Assembly (NCBI GenBank): GCA_963575745.1
Contig: CAUYUJ010003558.1
Location: forward strand, 108,501 to 172,500
Direction: 5' to 3'
From: Prorocentrum cordatum
Taxonomy: Eukaryota; Sar; Dinophyceae; Prorocentrales; Prorocentraceae
Length of the DNA: 64,000 nt
The notes beneath the pieces are model-generated. The model had not been told where the DNA came from. It made no database searches and saw only the letters and a program-made list of their open reading frames with translations. The position numbers and the translations under genes were made by a program. Positions 10,480 through 21,100 of this stretch are shown in pieces (position 1 is the first letter of the stretch; every line of letters starts with the position of its first letter).

Positions 10480-13400
10480 TAACCCTGGGGCTTGTCATGC
10501 ACCAACAAATTCGGACGCCGTCTTACGGCCCCACAAACAGAGCTTACACGGGCCCGCAGCCGACCAGGCCCAGACCCCGAAGCGCGACCGTCACTCCGCG
10601 CTCAGGCCGACCACTGGCCTGGGGTCCGCCGACCTGGCCGCCCTGGCGGCCCTGCCGCGCTCCTGTGCGTCAGCCGCGCTGGCAAAGCCGAAAGAGCTCA
10701 GGGCTCCCTCGAGCCCTTGGCGAAACAGCCTCCCAGGGGCAGGCGGGGCAGGTGCCCGCTCCCGCAGCACTGGGGGCTCAACTGCTGGGGCTCTGGAGCC
10801 TGCAGGGGCCTCGGAGTCCCCCACGCCCCCAGGGCCCGCGACCGAGCCTGGCGACTTGGCCCACCTGGCACGGGTGGCCGCTTTGGGCCTAGCCCCCGCT
10901 GCAGGCCTTGGCCAGTCCCCTGTGGCAGTACCTGGGTTTCATGCAATACATCCAGCACGTCACACACACACACCAAAAACTCAGGGCCGTCCCCGCCAGA
11001 AACACGCGATTCGCGGAGACGGTGGCCGTTGACCTCCCAGACTCCCGATTCTCCAGGGTCGACCTGGGACAGGCCGTCACGCGAACCACACGAAAAGGAG
11101 ACCCTCGACCTTTGGCCAGAGCCTGGGCTCTCCACGCGGGGCCCTGGGGTCCTCCTCTGGCTAGAAGGGCCCGAGGGGGCACTCGGAGGCGGGACGGCGG
11201 CCTCAAAGGAAGGAGAGGCCGCGGGGGAAGGAGGGGGAGGGGGCAACGACACAGCCGACATGGGCGTGCACAGTGCGTCCGCGGCAGAGGGCGCCGTCCG
11301 CTCCGCCTGCTCAGCACGGCGACGCTGGGCCGCACGATGCAAAGCCGCCGACGCGCTCGACTCAACAACGGCTGGCTCACTGGGCCCGCCTGGCCCCACG
11401 TCCGCTTCCTTCCTCCTGCACTCCGTCGAGTCTGCCTGGTCCTGGGGCTGGGCTCCCTGGCTGACCGCCGCTGCCGTCGCCAGCGCTGCTGCCGCCCCTA
11501 GGGCCGCCATGCCGCCAGGGCCACGGGCAGTCGACTCTTCAGCTTCCAGTGGCAGCCCCAGGGCGGGCGGCGGGGCGTGGGGGTCCAGGTCCACGAGGTC
11601 CAGAGAGGTGAGCGGCCAGGAGTCCCTGAGCCCCGACTCAGTGATGTGCACCTCGAGGGCAGCCGCGCCCCTGGCCGCCTCCTTCGCCCGAGCCAGGCAG
11701 CCCTCCAGCATCAGGGCGTCCTGCTCCGCAATGGCGTGCAAGGCCGCTCCTTCCTTAGCCCTGGTGTCGGCGCGCCTGTTGCCCACTAGCTCGAAGAGGG
11801 TGAGATCCCCGTCCTGCACCGCGGCCTCAGTGCGGTGGGCGGGCACGTGGCGAATGGTGACGCCTTCCGCCGCATCGCCCACCCTGGCCCAAACGTGGGC
11901 GTGCAGGGAGCTGGGGCCGCAGGCCTTGGCCAGGTTAGACGCAGCCTTGACCGTGCTCAGGCAGTCGCTGAGCAGCGTGTAGTTCCCGATGATGTCGGCG
12001 AGGCCGATGGCGGCAGCGTAGTCCTCGCCCGCCTTGGCCGTCTGCGACGGGAGGTCGCTGGGGGGCACTGCGCCCCACGCCTCGGCGATGAGCCTCCCCT
12101 CTGGACCGTGCACGATGACCGCCCAACCCGCGCTCCTGACGCGCGGGAAATCCCCGTTCAGGCACGACCCGTCGGTGAAGACGAAAGACCCATCTGGTAC
12201 CACCAGGATGCCGTCCCCCCACCCGCAGGATCGTCTCGCCCAGCAGTCATTCCAGGCTGGTCTGGCCACCAGCAGGCTGATGTCGGCGAAGATCCCCTGA
12301 CAGAAAAGCTCGTCGAAGGGGGGCCCCATGCGGTGGACCTGCACCGCTGCCTGGCTTACCTGGTATGGGCAGTAGTCCCTCCTCCAGGCCGCCCAAGCTG
12401 GGCACTCGTGGTGTCTGTGGTGCATCGTCCCAGGGGCGGCGCCGCAGAGCTTGCAGAGCGGGTCTATTTCACGCCCATGCCTCGCCAGACGGGCCTGGGG
12501 CCAGCTGGCCAACGACGCCAAACGTCTCAAGCCGCCTTTGTGGTGGCCCGTCCAGGTTTCTGACTCTTTGGCCCCTAGGAGCTGGTTGATCGGCGTCCAC
12601 CACGGCGGCAGCTCCCACTGCCAGAAAGTCTCGGGCCTGCTGGCGTACTCCTCGAGCGAGGCCGCCTGACGCGTCCTCCTTGACCCTGGCTGCGAGGAAA
12701 GCGGGCGAGAATCTCATGACATCGAACTCGCAGCCCTCCCTGTCGGTCAGGATGCGACCGCCTGCTCTGAGGCCCCAGCCGACCCGCCTTAGCGTGAGCA
12801 CCAGCGCCGAGACGGGGTCGCGCACCGCGGCCCACGGCCTCTGAAGCGAGGCCAGACGGCTGCTGTCCCTGAGGCAGGCCTGCACTGCCGCAGGCGAGGC
12901 CTGGCCAGACCAGCTCATGGCCACAAGCGCCTGGACCGCCATGCCCGTCGCAATTACCAGCGGATCCTGCCTCCAGCCCTGGGGCGCGCACTGCAGGCAG
13001 AACGTCAGCGCGGCGCCCGTCGGCAGGTTGCAGGCGGCTTTCGCTGCAGATATCCTGAGCGCCCTCATGCGCCCAGGCGGTATCCCGCTGATGGCCGAGC
13101 CCCACAGGGCCTTGGCAGTGGGGCCTGCCCTCTGGATCTTGGCCTGCCTCATCCCCGAGCCGAAGATCCTGGTGAGGTTGTTGCCCTGCCGCAGCGCCGC
13201 CAGCTCCCTGGCCACCTGCGTCCCGACCCTGCGGTGGCTGCCCGCTGTCGCGTCTCCTCCGAGGTCGCGGTGGCCAGCGACAAAGGCTTCGTCAGCGAGG
13301 ACCCAGTTGGCGTGCTGCTGCAACTCTCTCCTCAGCTTCGCTGAGGAAGCCAGTGCTTTGGTCTTTCCCCAGTTGATGGGGAGCCGCTTGTCCTCCAGCA

Positions 13401-13668
13401 TGGTGGCAACTCCCTTCGCGAACCTGGCGATCTGCTCGACGACGAGCCTGCGCGTGCCGATGCCGTGGCCCGAGATGTCATCAATCACGTTGACCACCCT
13501 GCCTATCGGCAGCATCTTCCTCGACTGCAGCAGGAGGTCGTAAACCATGATCCTCGCCATGGTCGTCGCACAGGAACAGCCAGCGATGACGGTGTCGTCT
13601 ATGACCAGCTGCTCGCTGAGGGCTAGGTCGGCCCTGGCCCTGCGAGGGCCCGAATACAGCACGGTGGG
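10480..13668 (-). mobile_element. LINE-type retrotransposon B, truncated and frameshifted
   Basis: Clearly homologous to LINE A along the RT palm, thumb, zinc motif, RNase H and C-terminal Cys/His region. It begins inside the RT domain, just upstream of motif B (about 13668), so it lacks motif A and everything before it. The unrelated sequence upstream of 13668 marks the truncation. Confidence 0.75.
10591..13668 (-). pseudogene. LINE RT-RNase H pseudogene
   Basis: Two main minus-strand open pieces: an RT part from about 13668 to 12665, and a zinc-RNase H part from about 12530 to 11400. The RT part has AGCSCATTMARIM, VNVIDDISGHG and LPINWGKTKALASS. The second part has CKLCGAAPGTMHHRHHECPAW, VFTDGSCLNGDFP, DCLSTVKAASNL and GNRRADTRAKEGAALHA. 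Between 12665 and 12530 the frame changes, and the homologous text continues in another frame (ETFWQWELPPWW..). The C-terminal Cys/His motif (CWMYCMKPRYCHRGL, about 10905-10950) and the last helix (LEGALSSFGFASAADAQERG) are again in other frames, so there are at least two more frameshifts. The noncanonical motif B is shared with LINE A, so it is a family trait and not decay. Confidence 0.75.
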
Positions 13669-14484
13669 GGAATTGGATGAGGAACCCTGAGATAAGGAAT
13701 CCAGGGTTTGGGAGCCAGTGGAACTACCATCGTGGATTGGCCGTGGATAGCACCGCCACCCTCGACGGATGAGGGATCCTCCAGGGGCTGAAGCCTCCTG
13801 GGCACATTCCTTCACCAACGCCCCCACCGTAGATATGTGCGTCGGATTGGACTGCATCGGCGTGGAATCGGAATCGAATCGGATCAGCTGCGCCAAGATG
13901 CACATCAACGACATGCAAGCACCGGGCCGCATCTTGCCGCTGGGAGGTCAGAATCGGGTCGAATCGGGCCGGCCGAGGTCGATATCGAATCGGACCGGTC
14001 CGATCGAGATGGTCCCTGAGGGGCGGGGCGGGGCGGAGGAAGTGCATCCCAATCGCCCTTGGCATCGTTTTTTTTTCCACGCCGGAGACAGCGCGCACGA
14101 GGCCCTCGTCGAGGCAGCAGCTGCCCAGCTGTCCCTGGGCCTTCTGAGCGCGAGCGGCAGCTGCAGCCGGAGGGGGGGTGTGCGACGACGGCGGAGACGA
14201 GGACGCCTAAAGCAGGAGGCATCATCAGCAGGAGGGCGACAACGAGGACCAGCAGCAGGAGGGAGACGACGACGAGGACGAGACGAGGCCTTCTGCAGCA
14301 CGTGTCTCGCGTCAGCGCCCAGTTGCCCCCTAATCCACCTGGTGGTCAGCCCCATCCAGTGCACTTGGGCGGAGAGAGGTAGTGGTCACTTCCGAGGGCG
14401 TCTTTTCATGCTGGGGATGGTAGTGGTCACTTCCGACGGCGTCTGTTCATGCTGATCCGATTCGGAGCCCACCGTCAAAACTCA
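13669..14484. other. 3' flank of the beta-mannosidase gene
   Basis: No gene supported. 13840-14010 is full of ATCGGA/GAATCGG words. 14378-14459 is a two-copy tandem repeat with period about 41 bp (GGTAGTGGTCACTTCCGA at each start), lying just beyond the stop codon of the minus-strand beta-mannosidase. No AATAAA-like signal stands out. Confidence 0.5.
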
Positions 14485-15132
14485 TTATTGAAACAACGAT
14501 ACAACATCTTGCCGATGCCCGCCGGGATCTGCCACCGAACCCCTTCCATTGCCACCGCCTTGATACGGAAGTGTCGCATCGTATGTGTCTCGAAGAGATC
14601 TGATCTTCAAACCCGCATGCCAACGATCTATGTCAAACGCCTCTCTCGCCTCAAAATCGACAAGCACCTGATCTCCGGGGAAAATCAGAAACGCGTTCGG
14701 AACGAAACGCCCAACGACGGCCGCGCTCTCCAATGCGACGTAGACGGCCGTGGCGTTACTGGTCACCGTCACGCTTGCACGTTTGGTGGCCACCTTCGTG
14801 GGGCTACCAATCTGCAGGCTCGCGATGGGCAGGTTGGCAGCCTTGAGAGGCGTCAGAAACGCCTGCGCTGATAAGGACTTGGGTACGCCACCAACCATTA
14901 CACTGCCCTCCAGAGACACAAAGCAATCCGCGGATGCACAGCTGGCAATTTCCATTGCCGCGGACAAGTCTATCGCTGGGCACTCGCTCGTCCCTGCCGC
15001 CACGGTGACGTTGCAGGATAGGACGTGTGCGCCCTCGAGTCGCTGCTGCACGCCCCAGCGGTGGAGAGCCACGTGAAGCGTCGCCTGCACAGTAGAAGCC
15101 AAATCGCTTGTGAGAAAAGACCGGATCTTCCC
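14485..15132 (-). CDS. MANBA: beta-mannosidase exon 12 (C-terminal)
   Basis: Starts after CACCTACAAG. Encodes KIRSFLTSDL, LHVALHRWG, then a long beta-rich domain with VVGRFVPNAFLIFPGDQV and LKIRSLRDTYD, typical of the C-terminal beta-mannosidase Ig-like domain. About 30 extra residues follow the usual family end before the stop at 14485. Confidence 0.85.
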   Translation of the reverse strand, partial: GKIRSFLTSDLASTVQATLHVALHRWGVQQRLEGAHVLSCNVTVAAGTSECPAIDLSAAMEIASCASADCFVSLEGSVMVGGVPKSLSAQAFLTPLKAANLPIASLQIGSPTKVATKRASVTVTSNATAVYVALESAAVVGRFVPNAFLIFPGDQVLVDFEAREAFDIDRWHAGLKIRSLRDTYDATLPYQGGGNGRGSVADPGGHRQDVVSLFQ

Positions 15133-18100
15133 CTTGTAGGTGACCGCATGCGGACCCTAACCCCTGCAGGCCAGATTCCTGAAACGCGGGCCAGGGCTCA
15201 AAATCCGAAGGATATCTGCAACCAGGTGGACCCCAGCAGGGGCGCCCGATACCCCAGCGTCGACAGGGCCCGCAGGGGCAGAGGTCGCAAGTGGTCGCAG
15301 ACCTTGTCCACGACCAGTGAGGGCAGCAGGGTGTCGTAGCTGCGCTGCACGGCGCTGTGCGTCAGCCGCCAGGCCCCGGAACGCTCGATCGAGGACCTCC
15401 AGGGGATGGGGAGGAGAGGGGGAAAGCAGGAAGAGGATGAGCAGGGAGTGGAGGGGGCGAGCAGGAAGAGTAGACGTTTCTACTCTCCATGCACCAAAGT
15501 GCCAGAGGAAGCACACTACATAGTCTCAGCACCAGTAGCAAGATCAATGATAAGTATAGCCGCAGCTGTATCACGCGCACTTGCATCATAGTGTAAGGGG
15601 TAGACGTCTAGCACGCGTATGAGTGAGCACAACTGAGCCTGCGTAGTTCTAGTTGGGCGAGGCCGAAGACGAGGGCGGAGGTGGAGGAGTATGACGAGGA
15701 TGAGGGTGATGACCACGACGGCCCTGGCCAGATGTCGTTCAACTGCCAGTATAATACGCCTCGGAGGGGCCCCATAACAAAGACCATCAGCGCATCTTTC
15801 CTCCCTCCCTCCTCCTTCTTTTCCTCTTCCCCGTTCCTGCTCCGCCTCCTCCCTCCTCCCCCCCTCCATCCGTCCTGCACCTCAACACTTGGCTCTCCTC
15901 TCCTCCCTCCTCCTCTCTCCCTTCCTCCTCCTCTCTCTCCTCCTCAGCCTTACGCCCTCTGCATCCGTGATCCCGCGCACACATCAACGGAAGAGGGGAC
16001 AGAGGTCCTGCAGTCCTGCCAGAAATCGGTTTTCTCATCCTCTTCCTCCTTCGCCCTCTTCCTCCTCCTCCTCCTCCTCCTCCTCCTCGTTCTCCCCCGT
16101 CCTCGCACCCCTCATAGCCTCCTTTTTACTCGTCCCTCCTCCTCGTCCTCCTCCTTCTCCCAAGACTTCTATATATCTCCTCTCTGCTCTCAGGCTTCCG
16201 CCTTCTCTTCCGCAGCAGAGAGGGACATGTACCCAAATTCGCGGGACCAACGGGCCAGAGGTGTGCTAAGATCTCCAGTAACTGGTTCACAGAGTATATG
16301 TATATTCTAGTTCGCGCGCGCGGGGCGGCCCTGGGGTCCCGAGACGAAAAGTACCCTGGCCGACTCCTGGCAAAGTTCCGGCAAGGTCCGCTCAAGGATG
16401 CCGGAACTCACGGGGGCGGTTTTCGGTGCCCTCCAGATCGCCCCAGGAGCGGCCCAAAGAACCTCAAGGCAACTTCAAACGGGCCCACGAGTCGGAGTCA
16501 AGGCCCAAGAGCGCTCCAAAACACCCGCGATGGCCCCAAGACGGCCCAAGAGGCCCAGAAGCAGCCCCAAGAGCGCTCCAAGAGGACCCCAAACAGGGCC
16601 AAAAAAACAAAACATCGCTGATATTCCTAATGTTGTTCCATGTTTTTCGCGTTCTCGAGTTTTCGGGCTTCCGACGCTCCAAGATGGCCCCAGGAGCGCC
16701 CTAGACCGCCTCAAGACGGCCCGAGAGGCCCCCAAGAGAGCCCCAAGTCTGTCCAAGGGGGTCGTCCAAGAGGGCTCAAAGACGGCACCCCGAGGGGACC
16801 AAGAGGGGGAACACAAACCACCAAGTCGAGCCTTCCGCCCCAAGAGGCCCCCAGGAGGCCCCAAGAGGCCCCCAAGAGGCCCAGAACGAGACCCCAAGAC
16901 AACCCCAAACGGCCCCCAAAAGGCTCCAAGAGGCCCCGAGAGGCAACGAACTGAACGCGCAGGCAAACGCCTGCGATGGCACGATACGGGCTGGCGGAAT
17001 GAGCGAAGCGATTCAATAGTAGATGTTGTTGCCCTTACTTGACGCTCATCCACAGCAGTGATCCTTAAAACGTACTCTCAACAAGAATCCTTGAAACGAA
17101 TACGTAACACCAATCCACGCACGCACCCTGAACACTAAACCTTAGCAATAATCCTCAGCACTGCTTCACTGCACTGGGATCCAAGCCCGCCCTCCAAGCC
17201 TTTTTGGAACCTCTGAGGTCGCCATGGACACCCCCGCAGAGAAACTCCGGGTTCCCAAAAAAGTGGGGCGGCGGTGTCTGCCCCCTCAGGGGCGTTCAAT
17301 TCAATAATGGATGTTGTTGCTTTCCACGTGTGCCCGAGGCCTCTAGACACAACTCCTGGAACAGGTCTTTTCGCCGCTTGGATTTTTGTTGCGGGCCCCC
17401 GGCACGAAGACGAGAAAATCACGGCCAGAACCATCGACCCCATCTTCAGGCTGTCAATTTCCCAGCCGGACCGATGCGCACGGGTCCACGGAGGGAAGAG
17501 GAGGATCAGGAGGGAGGGAGATAGAGAACGAACTCCTCCTCCAGCGGAGGAGGAGTAGGAGGAGGAGGAGGAGGAAGAGAAGGAGGAGGACTTTAATGTA
17601 TTGCTGGGGCCCTTCAGGGCTGGCGTATCCCTGATGAGTCGAGTGGGCACATGTGTTCTCCCATCCTTGGGAGGCGATGCTCGTGAAAACTTGCAGGCCA
17701 AGCCTTCCGGTCGCGGAGCCTTTTGCCAGGACCGCTGTTGGCACCTGCTCTTGGTGGATGGTACGATGGCATGTGCATTCCGCAAACTTTGTGGCAGACA
17801 CCTCAGTTTGAAGCGACTGCGCAAGTGCACCTGCATCTCGGGGGCGGCCAAGAGGGGGGGGGGGGGGGGGCGCAAATCATGGCCGGCGGCATGTGCGCGG
17901 CCCAGGGGGGCGCGGGGAGGTAATGACATAAGAAGAGCCGCCATGAAATCTGAGGAAACATCATGGCCCACGCCATGATGTCCCCCCCCCCCCCCCCCTA
18001 GTCATCACCCCTCTCTTTGCCGCCCCCGAGCATTGCAACCAGGCTGTGTCTCTACAGTGCACAGTCGCTGCCCCAGCGAGCGGGAGTCCAGGCCGCCGGC

Positions 18101-21100
18101 GTTGCTGCCTGGCTCTGTTCGGCGCAGGGGGTGCAACCGCCCGGGGCTTGAGGGGTCAGCACGCGTAAGGCCCCGCGCTGGGGGTCGATGCATGCGGCGC
18201 CCGAGGCCACCGGATGGGGGGCCGCAGCCGCAGCAGGAGGGGTCAACGCGCGAGGGGCTAGAGCCGCCCTCGCACGAGGGGTCGGCGCGCGAGGAGCTGA
18301 AGTCGCCCTGGCGTAAGGCGTAAGGGGTCAACGCTTGAGGGGCCAACGGTCCCAGAATGAGGAGCCAGCCCGCAGCAAGGGGGGTCAAATCATCATTGGC
18401 CAACGCCCCTGCGTGATTGGTCAGCATCAGAGGTATAACGCATGCGGGGCCACCGCCCCAGCCAGGAGGAGCAGGTGGAGGAGGAGGAGGAGGAGGAGGG
18501 ACTGGGGAGGAGGAGGAAGGGGAAGGGAAGGGGGAGAGGAGGGGGACAAGGAGGGTGCGGCACGACGAGCGAGAGTCCCAGGGCCAAGCTCAAAATGAGG
18601 ATGGAACAAAAAGAGGATGAGGAGGGGGCAGGAGGAACGAGGGGAGGAGGGGAGGAGGGGATCGCTGGGGGAGGAGGAAGAACGAGGGGGAGGAGGGGAA
18701 CGAGGGGCAGGCGCGAGGAAGAGGAGAAGGGGAAGAACGAGGGGGAGGAGGGGAGGAGGTTTGTGGCCCACCCGAGGCGCCCATCGTCTTAACGCTCGGG
18801 TCCGCACGCAGGCGGCGCCATTGTGCAATGGCCGTCTCGTAGCAGCGCGACTGCTGCACCTGTCCGCTCGTGTGTGGGGGGGAGGCGCCCACAGCTCCGC
18901 TCCCCTCTAACGTAGGCGCGAACGATAAGAGTTCTTGGTATCCGCCACCGTACCCCCTGCGGCACGATAGGCGTGAAAGAATGCCACGTACCGTCTAGCA
19001 GCATGTCTGTAGTCGCCTGAGGGCCCCCCCTTCCCTAACCGCATCCAGCTACTACCAAGCTCCCTGGGGCGCCCGGGTGCTTTCCTGTCAGACTCCAAGG
19101 CGTCCAGGATGCCCGACATGGCGTCCACGACGACCTAGGCAAACCACCAAAGCCGCCAAGATGGCCCAAGATGCGTCCCATACGGAAGATGGCCCCGTGA
19201 TCACCCGTTACGTTTCCAAGGCGAGATGGCCCACTCTGTCTCCAAGACGGCCCAAGAAGCCGTCAAGATTGCCCAAAGAGGGCTCCAAGATATCCTCCAG
19301 GAGCGCCAGAAGAGAAACATCATTGACGCCCTTTCATTGTTTGATGGATGCTCGCAAGGTTACCTGCTCGGGCTTCCGTCAGCTCAACGTGGCCAAGCAA
19401 GGCTCCAATATGGCCTGGGGGCGCCCACGAAGGCCTCAAGAGGGCCCCATAACGGCCCAACCAGTCCAATATTGTCCAAGAGCGGTCCAAGAGGACCCCA
19501 CGTCGGCCCAAGGGACCCTCAGACAACCCTCAAGGTCCCCCAAATGGCCTCAAAACGACCCAGAGAGCCCCCCCTTAGATGGACTCCGAACGAGCCCACA
19601 CGGCCCAAGAGCGCCCTCCGACGGCCAAAGGAGCCCCCAAGAGCCTCAGTGACGCCCCCAAGACGCTTCGAAGGTGCCACAAGAGTGTCCCAAGCTCCCC
19701 CAATAGGCTCCCAAAAGGCCCCGAACAGGCTCCCAACAAGCCCCCAAGGCCTTCAACAAACCCGAAGTGTCACGCGTGACGGCCTCCCGTGCTCCCTCGA
19801 CTAGCCGCCACCCAGAATGCTCGGCCGACACGGTGGCGAGGCTTGCCGCAGGCAGGTCGATCCGCCGCCCCCTGTCGATTCATCGCAGGGGTGCCCGGCG
19901 TGCTGGACTTCTTACGGTTCGGTTTGGTTCTTTTTCCAAAAGCACTCCCCCTGAGGCTCCGGCGCGTCCCGCCGGCCACCCGGAAGGGTGCCGAAAGATC
20001 TTCCAGAGGTGGTTGCAAAGGGTTTTTCCGTTCCAGACGACTCTAAGATGCCCCAAGATGGCCTCCAAGACGGCCAAGATGGCCTCCAAGACGGCTAAGA
20101 TGGCCCCACGATGCCTCCAAGACGGCCCAAGATGCACCCAAGACGGCCAAAGATGGCCTCAAGATGGCCCAAAACGGCCCAAGAGGCTCCCAAGAGGCCT
20201 CCAAGACGGCCCAAGAGGCCTACAAGAGGTCCTCCAGGAGGCCAAAATCATCGATTTCCATAGGTTTTTGAAGGATTTGGGCATGTGCTCCTTCTCGGCA
20301 CTCCGACGACCCAAGACGGCCCAAGAGGCCCAAGATCGGCCCCACAGCGCCCAAGGGGCCTCCAAGATGGCCCCCTGACGGCCCAAGAGGCCCCTCAAGA
20401 CGGCCCCAATATTGCCCCAAGATGGCCCAAGAGGCCTCCAAAACGCCCTCCAAGAGGGCCTCAAGTCGGCCCATAGGGGGCACCCCAAACGGCTTCCGAC
20501 GGCGTCAGACGGGCCAGGATCCCACCAGGATGGCCGAAGTTGGCTCGAAGCTGGCCCAAGACGGCACATGAGGCCTCCAAGGGAGCCTCCAGGAAGGCCA
20601 GAAAAAGGCAATTACCCTGTGACGTACCCAACCCATTTGTATCATGGGAAACGAGGAGTTGGCCGAAACTTGCATGGACAATCAAATTGCAGGATCCGTT
20701 GTTTGATATGTAAGCTACTTGGGACACGCGCCTATGGCATGATGCGCAGGAGAACCATACAAGAACGAGGGGCGACAACTACAGGCTCGAAGAGGACATG
20801 GGGAGTCGGGAACGAAGAGCACGAGAAAGACGTGCGGGAAGCCCACTGTGCTGGGCCCCCAGCAGGCCTCGAAAGTGGCGACAGTTTCACAGATCGCAGC
20901 CGCCCAGGGATGGCGAGGTCTAGTTTGAATCCGCGGTGACCACCCACTGTGCTGGGCCCCCCCCCCAGCAGGCCTCGAAAGTGGCGACAGTTTCACAAAT
21001 CGCAGCCCCCCAGGGATGGCGAGGTCAAATTTGAGTCTGCGGTGGGTACCCACTGTGTTGAGCCCCCCAGCAGGCCTCGAAAGTGGCGACAGTTTCACAG

